Source: JAICKM01 sp035693165
GTDB lineage: Bacteria > Chloroflexota > Chloroflexia > QHBQ01 > JAICKM01
Assembly: GCA_035693165.1 (NCBI GenBank)
Contig: DASSGZ010000432.1
Span: forward strand, 1 to 5,404
Direction: 5' to 3'
DNA length: 5,404 nucleotides
Positions 1-4,602 of this stretch are shown in pieces. The notes beneath the pieces are model-generated. The model was not told the origin of the DNA. It ran no database searches and saw only the letters and a list, made by a program, of their open reading frames with translations. A program made the translations under genes and the position numbers. How positions within the stretch are numbered: the first letter of the stretch is position 1; the number at the start of each line of letters is the position of its first letter.

Positions 1-344
1 CCGCCCGGCGCCAGCGCCCGATGCACGCCCGCCAGCACCCGCCGCATGCCGCCGAAATACTGCCCCACCATCAGCGGGTAATCCCAGCCCCAGTTCTTCG
101 CGGCGTGCTTCTCGCGCAGCGCATCCACCAGCCCCGCCACCCCGGCATGGTCCGTCACCAGTTGATAGTCCTCGATCTCCGGGTAGACCGCCTTGGCGTC
201 GCACACCAGCATGCGCTTGCGGATGCGGCGCACGTCGGCGATGTCGTCCACGAATCCGAGGACGAACAGTTCCAGCCGGGTCTGCATCGTGTAGTCGAGG
301 TTGTTTAGATAGGGCGGCGAGGTGACGACCAGCGCGGCGGGCAG
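1..344 (-). pseudogene. C-terminal part of the same methyltransferase, after the amber codon; runs off the window
   Basis: Translated in exactly the frame of the upstream fragment, this stretch is open for about 114 codons to the window edge and begins LPAALVVTSPPYLNNLDYT. TSPPY is motif IV, the catalytic motif of amino-methyltransferases, and 'LNNLDYT.QTRLELFVLGF' is the usual continuation. Later conserved-looking pieces include KRMLVCDAKAVY and 'DYPLMVGQYFGGMRRVL'. No ATG or GTG with a ribosome site lies ahead of TSPPY, so independent translation retaining the active site is unlikely. The simplest readings are a recent nonsense mutation or a base-calling error, because no frame shift is needed and both halves look well conserved. 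Amber reassignment is unlikely: the genes ending at 1201 and 2838 both stop at TAG. The true C-terminus lies outside the window. Confidence 0.75.
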
Positions 345-1022
345 CTACGGGTGGCCCGGCGCATCCAGGGCGCGCGCATCGCCGACGATGATCTCGCCGC
401 AGCCCTCCGGCGGCGCGGGCAGCCCGGCCACGTCGGCGAGCATCTTCGCCAGGTGCGCCGCCAGCATGGCGCGGATAGGCGGGGCGCTGCGGTCGAGTCG
501 GGTGCCGAAGGAATGGGGCAGCAGCTTCATGTTGGAGCAGCGGCGCAAGATCGACGCAAACGCCAGCAGGCAGAACTCGCGGTGCGCGGGGTCGGCGATC
601 TCCATGATGGCCGCGCGCACGCTCAACAGCCGCCGGGCCACGTGGGGATAGATCCAGCGCTCCAGGCGCGGCATGGCGGGCAGCGGGAAGTCGGGCACCG
701 GCCCGGCCAGCGCGACATCGACCCGCGCCAGCAGCGCCGCTACGTCGGCCTGCAGGCGCGGCAGGTCGTAGCCGAACCGGCTTTTGACCCGCGCCGCGAA
801 GGCCAGGAAGGGGTTGATCTCCACGCCCACGGCGTGCAGCCCGCGCAGGCGCGCCGCCACCACGGTCGTCCCGGCCCCGGCAAAGGGGTCGAGCACCGTG
901 TCGCCCGGCTGGAGCGCGTAGCGGTCGATATACTGGTTGACGAGTTGGGTGGAGTACGATTCCGGCAGCAGATACCAATCGACGAACGGCAACGAGCGAT
1001 TGGGCGCGGCGGTAGTGGGCAT
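345..1022 (-). CDS. N-terminal part of amino-group DNA methyltransferase, cut by in-frame TAG
   Basis: SAM-dependent DNA methyltransferase of the N4-cytosine/N6-adenine class, here reading 225 residues to an amber stop at 345-347. A 'YLLPESYSTQLVNQYI' stretch (about 17-32) resembles the motif X region that precedes the SAM site in this class. Motif I, DPFAGAGTT (45-53), and the acidic GVEIN (66-70) form the SAM pocket. A helical segment with 'FCLLAFASILRRCSNMK' (150-166) precedes GDARALD (214-220). The catalytic TSPPY motif is missing from this piece but occurs in the same frame just past the stop, so this fragment alone should not methylate DNA. The ATG at 1020-1022 is supported by GGAGG at 1032-1036, nine bases upstream, and by a TATAAT box at 1052-1057. 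No restriction enzyme gene is visible, so it may be an orphan enzyme or part of a system beyond the edge. Target sequence cannot be deduced. Class is confident; functional state is not. Confidence 0.85.
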   Translation of the reverse strand: MPTTAAPNRSLPFVDWYLLPESYSTQLVNQYIDRYALQPGDTVLDPFAGAGTTVVAARLRGLHAVGVEINPFLAFAARVKSRFGYDLPRLQADVAALLARVDVALAGPVPDFPLPAMPRLERWIYPHVARRLLSVRAAIMEIADPAHREFCLLAFASILRRCSNMKLLPHSFGTRLDRSAPPIRAMLAAHLAKMLADVAGLPAPPEGCGEIIVGDARALDAPGHP

Positions 1023-1031
1023 GCGGCAGGG

Positions 1032-1036
1032 CCTCC
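1032..1036 (-). promoter_or_regulatory. Ribosome binding site of the methyltransferase
   Basis: The minus strand reads GGAGG here, nine bases ahead of the ATG at 1020-1022. It fixes the start of the methyltransferase. Confidence 0.75.
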
Positions 1037-1051
1037 GGCGATTTGCTGCTC

Positions 1052-1080
1052 ATTATACACGATGATCGCGGCGCCGGGCA
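1052..1080 (-). promoter_or_regulatory. Probable sigma-70 type promoter of the methyltransferase
   Basis: The minus strand carries a perfect TATAAT at 1052-1057. The region 17 bases further upstream (1075-1080, TGCCCG) is a poor match to TTGACA. Transcription would begin near 1045, leaving a leader of about 20 bases that contains the GGAGG site. The -10 box is convincing by sequence and position; the -35 element is weak, so strength or activator dependence is unknown. Confidence 0.55.
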
Positions 1081-1102
1081 GGGCGGGCCGCCGGAAAGCA
1101 AC

Positions 1103-1131
1103 CGGGCCGGGGAGGCAATCTCCCCGGCCCG
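1103..1131 (-). terminator. GC-rich hairpin, likely terminator for the RlpA-like gene
   Basis: A perfect 12-bp inverted repeat (CGGGCCGGGGAG / CTCCCCGGCCCG) encloses a five-base loop, GCAAT. It lies 70 bases past the stop of the secreted protein gene and ahead of the methyltransferase promoter. On the minus strand it is followed by GTTGCTTTCC, which is only modestly T-rich. The position and stability fit a terminator; the short T tract leaves room for a different role in RNA 3'-end protection. Confidence 0.55.
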
Positions 1132-1146
1132 CGCTCCAATCGCGCT

Positions 1147-1179
1147 GTAGGGGCCGGTTTCAAACCGGCCCGTGCCTAC
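1147..1179. repeat. REP-like palindrome, copy 1
   Basis: GGGCCGGTTT (1151-1160) and AAACCGGCCC (1162-1171) form a perfect inverted repeat around a single C. The flanks GTAGG (1147-1151) and CCTAC (1175-1179) can also pair, with GTG unpaired near the right side. A second copy lies at 2716-2745. Both are in non-coding DNA just past the stop of a minus-strand gene. No transposase or terminal direct repeat is visible. I recall such elements as widespread in some Chloroflexota genomes, but cannot confirm copy number here. Confidence 0.75.
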
Positions 1180-1200
1180 GGACGCCCATAGGGCAGGCGG

Positions 1201-2238
1201 CTAGCGGGCAAATTCGGGTTGGAAGCCCGGCCACGCCACGTCCACCGTCACCCGGATCACGCCCGCGCTGAGCGGCGCGAACTGCTGGAAGCTCTCGGTG
1301 CCCATGTCGATCACCTTGCCGTCGGCGCGCACCTGGTTGATATCCTTCCAGTCGATTACATCCACAAACTGGACCCAGATGCTCTTGTCGCCGCGGGTCA
1401 CGCGGCCCCAGCGCCCGTACAGGTTCAGGTCGGCGGGCATGGCGGCATAGAAGCCGTAGCCCTTGTAGCCGTAGGGCAGGTTGCCCCAGCTCTGGTTCAG
1501 GCTGATGATGCGCTGCCAGTTGCCGGGGAACCAGGTCGAGCCGCCGTTAAAGCTCATCTCGAAACCGGGGCGGGCCGCCGCCTGGGCCGCCGCCTCGACG
1601 TTATGCAGGTCGAGCAGTTCGCGGCCAATATGGCCCAGCCAGATGCCGCCGTCGCGGGTCAGTTCAAAGCGGGCGCGCTGGAAGTACTGCACCGTATGGC
1701 CGCCCTCCGAGAACTCTTCGCTGATCGGGTAGCCGAACGAGGCCAGGTCGCCGTGGCTGCGCCAGTAGTTGTAGAAGCTGCCGCGCAGCGTGTGCTGGGT
1801 CTGGGGGAAATAGGTCTCGTAGCTCGTGGGGCGGATCGCCGGTCCCGGTTGGAAACGGCGGCTGCCTACCAGCAGACTCCCGGTGAGGCTGGCCGTGATG
1901 CGCGCATTGGCCGGCGCCTCTGGATGATATTCCAGGCGCCCGCGCTCGAAATACTGCACGACGACGCCGTTCTCCTTGAACTCATCGGTGATGGGGTAGC
2001 CCCAGCGCTCGGCCTGGCCGTGCGCCAGCCAGAAGCTCAGGAAGCCGTTGCTGGCCGTGTGCTTGGTCTGGCTGAAATAGATCGACCCGCTGGTCGGCAG
2101 CGGCGCGGCGCCCGCGGGCATGGCGAGCGGCACGCTCAGCACGGCGGCAAGGGTCAGACAGGCGAGACTGAAAAAGGTGAGAACTGCGGGACGACGAGGG
2201 CGGCACGACAGGGATAAATGGGGTTCCGTACTACGCAT
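1201..2238 (-). CDS. Secreted two-repeat protein with C-terminal RlpA-like double-psi beta-barrel domain
   Basis: A 345-residue exported protein, presumably acting outside the membrane or at the cell wall. The N-terminus has arginines (CRPRRP) followed by a hydrophobic stretch and an AGAA-type signal peptidase site near residue 45. Two related repeats follow: about 53-107 (YFSQTKHT…WGYPITDEF…VQYFERGRLEYHPE) and about 142-195 (YFPQTQHT…FGYPISEEF…VQYFQRARFEL). Their G[YF]P cores recall LGFP-type cell-wall repeats and are common in Chloroflexota secreted proteins. The C-terminal part, about 257-335 (GFYAAMPADLNLYGRWGRVT … VIDMGTESFQQFAPLSAGVIRVTVDV), matches the pattern of RlpA-like double-psi beta-barrels. 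Whether it is a lytic transglycosylase is open, since the usual 'DRGPF' segment is absent. The ATG at 2236-2238 is preferred over an ATG 69 bases upstream because the signal peptide then starts normally and AAGGAG lies at 2252-2257. The gene has its own promoter region and a terminator hairpin. Confidence 0.85.
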   Translation of the reverse strand: MRSTEPHLSLSCRPRRPAVLTFFSLACLTLAAVLSVPLAMPAGAAPLPTSGSIYFSQTKHTASNGFLSFWLAHGQAERWGYPITDEFKENGVVVQYFERGRLEYHPEAPANARITASLTGSLLVGSRRFQPGPAIRPTSYETYFPQTQHTLRGSFYNYWRSHGDLASFGYPISEEFSEGGHTVQYFQRARFELTRDGGIWLGHIGRELLDLHNVEAAAQAAARPGFEMSFNGGSTWFPGNWQRIISLNQSWGNLPYGYKGYGFYAAMPADLNLYGRWGRVTRGDKSIWVQFVDVIDWKDINQVRADGKVIDMGTESFQQFAPLSAGVIRVTVDVAWPGFQPEFAR

Positions 2239-2525
2239 AGAGCGAACACTACTCCTTCGAGTGGGCACCGGCCCGGCCTGGTCTCGCGGGAAACCGCCGC
2301 AAGGCACGGCGCTGAATTGGCCTCAGCGCCCCCAGGGCAACAGGCGTGCGACATAGCAAAGCCCGGCGTTCGCCAGTCACCGAGCCTGGATCCCGCCCGC
2401 CCGATCACCGATGACCCACGCGCGGAGTGACGGTCCGCACACGTGGCGGCGGGGCTGACGGATGCGTATTTAACTCACCTGAGGTTAGGGCCAATCCTTA
2501 CCGTTCGGCGTGAGGGGTACGCACA
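2239..2525 (-). promoter_or_regulatory. Long, hairpin-rich 5' leader of the RlpA-like gene (candidate cis-regulatory RNA)
   Basis: If transcription starts near 2525, a leader of about 290 nt precedes the start codon. Read on the minus strand it contains several inverted repeats: 2416-2446 (CCACG and GCGGA pairing with TCCGC and CGTGG, seven-base loop), 2308-2330 (perfect 8 bp, GGCGCTGA/TCAGCGCC, seven-base loop), 2280-2295 (GGTTTC/GAGACC with one G-U pair) and 2263-2274 beside the ribosome site. The segment CCAGGC (2384-2389) can pair either with GCCTG (2341-2345) or with CCTGG (2332-2336), two mutually exclusive folds. It does not match a riboswitch class I can name. GC-rich DNA gives inverted repeats by chance, so this is a candidate only. 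Confidence 0.35.
2252..2257 (-). promoter_or_regulatory. Ribosome binding site of the RlpA-like gene
   Basis: AAGGAG on the minus strand, 13 bases before the ATG at 2236-2238. The spacing is longer than ideal, but no better start lies in frame. A small GGGC/GCCC hairpin (2263-2274) sits immediately upstream and could affect ribosome access. Confidence 0.5.
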
Positions 2526-2531
2526 GAGCGG

Positions 2532-2561
2532 ATTGTACCAAAACCGACAAAGCAAAAGCAA
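2532..2561 (-). promoter_or_regulatory. Probable promoter of the RlpA-like gene
   Basis: The minus strand carries TACAAT (2532-2537) preceded by TGG, an extended -10 arrangement, with TTGCTT (2556-2561) 18 bases upstream as a partial -35 match. Transcription would begin near 2525. The surrounding stretch, about 2520-2670, is clearly more AT-rich than the genes. Direct repeats and a palindrome lie just upstream, consistent with a regulated promoter. Confidence 0.5.
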
Positions 2562-2577
2562 CGATACGGGCATAACA

Positions 2578-2590
2578 TTTGTGTCACAAA
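2578..2590. promoter_or_regulatory. TTTGTG-T-CACAAA palindrome, candidate operator
   Basis: A perfect 6-bp inverted repeat around one T lies 17-29 bases upstream of the proposed -35 box. Size, symmetry and position suggest a dimeric regulator. The half-site resembles the TGTGA of CRP/FNR-family sites, but the spacing between halves is much shorter, so the regulator family is not assigned. Confidence 0.45.
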
Positions 2591-2593
2591 ACA

Positions 2594-2637
2594 GGCTGTA
2601 AGTTGGCGGTAAGGTGGTGGTAAAGTGGGAGTAGTGT
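2594..2637. repeat. Four tandem 11-bp direct repeats, candidate activator-binding array
   Basis: On the plus strand the units are GGCTGTAAGTT, GGCGGTAAGGT, GGTGGTAAAGT and the more divergent GGGAGTAGTGT, with no bases between them. On the minus strand, in the direction of the downstream gene, the first three give hexamers TTTACC, CTTACC and CTTACA separated by five bases. Direct hexamers at an 11-bp period are the usual layout of OmpR/PhoB-family response-regulator sites, for example Bacillus PhoP boxes (TTAACA-like). The array lies about 35 bases upstream of the proposed -35 element. The regulator is not in the window. Confidence 0.55.
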
Positions 2638-2715
2638 GAGGCACTTCTTCTGCGTAGGAGATTATCAGGTATTGACGGGCCTGTGACGCAGGCGGTGAGC
2701 CCGCGATGGAGCCGG

Positions 2716-2745
2716 GCAGGGGCCGGTTTGCAAACCGGCCCCTAC
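2716..2745. repeat. REP-like palindrome, copy 2
   Basis: A perfect 26-bp palindrome occupies 2718-2743 (AGGGGCCGGTTTG followed by its complement), and the flanking G/C at 2716 and 2745 can also pair. It differs from copy 1 mainly at the centre (TTTGCAAA here, TTTCAAA there) and at one arm. It lies about 90 bases past the glycosyltransferase stop. A strong hairpin here could stabilise the 3' end of that transcript. Confidence 0.75.
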
Positions 2746-2776
2746 CAGGGCCAGGGCACCGCCCCATACCCGCCCT

Positions 2777-2823
2777 CTCGCCGCCCCCGGCGCACCCGGT
2801 GCCGCGCGGCACACGCGGGCGAG
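2777..2823 (-). other. GC-rich inverted repeats past the glycosyltransferase stop
   Basis: A perfect 14-bp palindrome, GTGCCGCGCGGCAC (2799-2812), is nested between CTCGCC (2777-2782) and GGCGAG (2818-2823). It starts 15 bases past the stop codon of the glycosyltransferase. It could be a terminator or 3'-end structure, but no T tract follows on the minus strand and the region is very GC-rich, so chance is possible. Confidence 0.25.
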
Positions 2824-2837
2824 GCGCCGAGTCCAGC

Positions 2838-4550
2838 CTACCAGTCGCTGGTGGGGAAGGCGCTCTGCGCGGCGGCGGGCAGGGTCACGTCCACGCGCTT
2901 GTAGACCCAGTAGCAGCGGTCGGCCCAGTACTTGACCTTGCCGTATAGCTCGTAGCCCTGCAGGAAGCGCGGGTCCTGTTGCAGCGTGGCGAACTCCTGG
3001 TAGAACTTGGGCTGCACGTAGGAGCCGGACGTGAAGACCAGGAACTCGGGCCGCTTGTCCAGCGTGAGGTCGGCGAAGCCCTCTGCACCGGCCCGGTAGA
3101 TCAGGTCGCCGTTGGTCAGCGCGCCGGGGTTGTTGTCGATGATGCGGATGCCCGAATAGTAGGCCACCACGCCGATGTCCTGCAAGGCGACGACGGCTTT
3201 GGGCGGGGCATAGTTGTGCAGCCACTGGCCCAGCGGCACCAGCGAGGTCAGCTTGGCCGTTTCGGCGCGCTGGCCGTCGTCGGCGGTGCGCGGCGCCATG
3301 ACCAGCAGGAACACGGCCACGACCAGCCCGGTCGCCACCATGGCCGCCGTGCCCCGCAGGCCGCGCCCAGCCGCCCGCCGCGCCTTCTGCAGCAGCGCGA
3401 TCAGCGGCAACTGGGCATACAGGTAGAACAGCGGCAGCACCGGCACCATGTAGCGGATGCCGGGGTTATACGATTCGGAGATGAAATAGAGGAACGACAG
3501 GCCCACCGCACAGCCGAGGATCATCCAGTCGCGCAGGCCGGGGCGGCGGAAGCCGAAGAAGCCGAGCGCCGCGCCCGCCAGCGCGGGCACCAGCAGGTCG
3601 CCGTAGGCCGAGTAATGGGCGCCGCGAGTAAAATAGCTCGCCAGCGTGTGGCCCACGGCGCCGGGGTCGGTCAGCGTGCCGCCCAGCCGCGAGAAGAAGG
3701 GCGTAGGCACCAACTGGCCGAAGTACTGGCTGCGCCACCAGGTATAGGCCAGGAAAACGGCGGCCAGCGCGGCAAAGCTGCCCAGAGCCACCCAGGCCCC
3801 CGGCGCGCGCAAGGCGGCCAGGCCACGCGGGCGCGGCGGCCCGTCCGGCGGACGCGGCTGCGCGTGCCCCAGCAACACCCAGATGAGCACGACCAGCCCG
3901 CAGATGCCCATCGGAATCGCCCCGTCATGGCGGGTCAGCGCCAGCAGAAACAGCACCACGGCGGCCAGAGGGAAGGCCCAGTAGCGCCGCCCCAGGGCCA
4001 GCCAGCCCAGCCAGACGCTGAGCAGCAGCAGGGTGGTATACCACATGGTTTCCAGCCCGCCGCGCGCCCACAGCGCGTAGGGCGCCGTCAGCGCCAGCAG
4101 CGCGGGGGCCACCAGCGCCCAGCCTCGCTTGCGGACGATGCGATACGACAGCGCGTAGACCAGCACGAGGTTCAGCAGGCTGAGCAGGCGCCCCAGGTTG
4201 GCCGCCCACACCGGCAGGTCGAGGCCCAGCTTCGCCAGCCCGGCCAGCAACACGATCCACGACAGATTGCTGTAGCCCTCCACCGGCGGCGCCGCCGCGT
4301 TGAAGACGAGCCCGTTGCCCGCGGCCAGGTTCTCGGCGTAGCGGTAGGTGATGTAAGCGTCGTCGGGCATGTAGACGCCCAGGTAGCTCTCCAGCCAGAG
4401 TAGCACCACGCCGCAGCCGAGCAGGCAGAGCGCCACATCGACCCAGCTCAGGCCCGCGCGCCGGCGGCGCCGCAGCCCCGTGCCCGTGTCCTCGACCACG
4501 TCGGGGGTTGGCGGGGCGACCGGCGGCTCGACGGCGCTTTGCGCCGCCAC
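2838..4550 (-). CDS. Polytopic GT-C fold membrane glycosyltransferase (AftB-like)
   Basis: A 570-residue integral membrane protein with about eleven or twelve hydrophobic helices (first about 36-54, last about 402-419) and an outer-facing C-terminal domain of about 150 residues. Such enzymes move a sugar from a polyprenyl-phosphate donor to a glycan, lipid or protein outside the membrane. The first outer loop has MPDDAYITYRYAENL (61-75), whose DD pair is the expected catalytic/metal position, followed by VEGYSNLSW (90-98). Further family-like pieces are LTRHDG (205-210), YFGQLVPTPFFSR (276-288), RYMVPVLPLFYL (366-377) and DIGVVAYYSGIRIID (458-472). The pattern resembles arabinofuranosyltransferase AftB (GT89) and related GT39-like proteins; donor and acceptor cannot be deduced. 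The start is a GTG at 4548-4550 with no ribosome site close by; another GTG is at residue 17. The coding start is therefore uncertain. It lies 52 bases after the transporter gene and may share its transcript. Confidence 0.8.
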   Translation of the reverse strand: MAAQSAVEPPVAPPTPDVVEDTGTGLRRRRRAGLSWVDVALCLLGCGVVLLWLESYLGVYMPDDAYITYRYAENLAAGNGLVFNAAAPPVEGYSNLSWIVLLAGLAKLGLDLPVWAANLGRLLSLLNLVLVYALSYRIVRKRGWALVAPALLALTAPYALWARGGLETMWYTTLLLLSVWLGWLALGRRYWAFPLAAVVLFLLALTRHDGAIPMGICGLVVLIWVLLGHAQPRPPDGPPRPRGLAALRAPGAWVALGSFAALAAVFLAYTWWRSQYFGQLVPTPFFSRLGGTLTDPGAVGHTLASYFTRGAHYSAYGDLLVPALAGAALGFFGFRRPGLRDWMILGCAVGLSFLYFISESYNPGIRYMVPVLPLFYLYAQLPLIALLQKARRAAGRGLRGTAAMVATGLVVAVFLLVMAPRTADDGQRAETAKLTSLVPLGQWLHNYAPPKAVVALQDIGVVAYYSGIRIIDNNPGALTNGDLIYRAGAEGFADLTLDKRPEFLVFTSGSYVQPKFYQEFATLQQDPRFLQGYELYGKVKYWADRCYWVYKRVDVTLPAAAQSAFPTSDW

Positions 4551-4602
4551 GGTATGTGTTTTCGCAAATAAAGACCGCAGGACAGATGACCTCGCTTCCG
4601 TC
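4551..4602 (-). other. Short spacer between transporter and glycosyltransferase genes
   Basis: Fifty-two bases with no clear hairpin and no ribosome site near the GTG start. Its middle is AT-rich on the minus strand (CTTTATTTGCGAAAACACA), so a weak promoter giving a short or absent leader is possible. Co-transcription with the transporter is equally compatible. Confidence 0.3.

Noticed and set aside
351..1271. Open frame of 306 codons on the plus strand across the methyltransferase and the gap
   Set aside because: It is antisense to the methyltransferase motifs, runs through the REP-like palindrome and the terminator hairpin, and resembles no known protein.
1841..1862. Possible third copy of the REP-like palindrome inside the RlpA-like gene
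   Set aside because: CCGGTTGGAAACGG is only superficially similar, lacks the GGCC arms, and encodes part of the conserved protein.
1219..2217. Open frame of 332 codons on the plus strand opposite the RlpA-like gene
   Set aside because: The minus strand encodes a clear signal peptide, repeats and barrel domain; the plus-strand frame has no recognisable features.
2240..2300. Possible signal recognition particle RNA, from CCCGCGAGACCAGGCCGGG on the minus strand
   Set aside because: The invariant GGAAG…GCAGCC loop of that RNA is absent.
2332..2390. Plus-strand stretch with GGGCAA and GCAAAGCC, reminiscent of a class I cyclic di-GMP riboswitch
   Set aside because: The remaining signature elements (GACGCAAAGCC context, tetraloop-receptor and the GGTAGC…GGTTACC arm) are missing, and no plus-strand gene follows it.
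2451..2466. CATCCGTCAGCCCC on the minus strand, resembling the end of a cyclic di-AMP riboswitch (AATCCGTCAGCTAACC)
   Set aside because: Only a short piece matches; the partner stems and GGGGGA-type conserved elements are not found in the expected places.
2661..2690. GATAAT on the minus strand as a second upstream promoter
   Set aside because: The -10 match is fair, but no acceptable -35 lies at the right distance, and transcription would cross the repeat array; not supported enough to list.
2498..2812. Small minus-strand frame of 104 codons in the control region
   Set aside because: It is read through the REP-like palindrome, the tandem repeats and the promoter, with low-complexity translation and no ribosome site. 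The DNA is better explained as regulatory.
2979..4403. Long open frame of 474 codons on the plus strand
   Set aside because: It lies wholly opposite the glycosyltransferase, has a composition dominated by Arg, Gln, Gly and His as expected of the antisense of a GC-rich membrane protein, and shows no family motif. It is a shadow frame.
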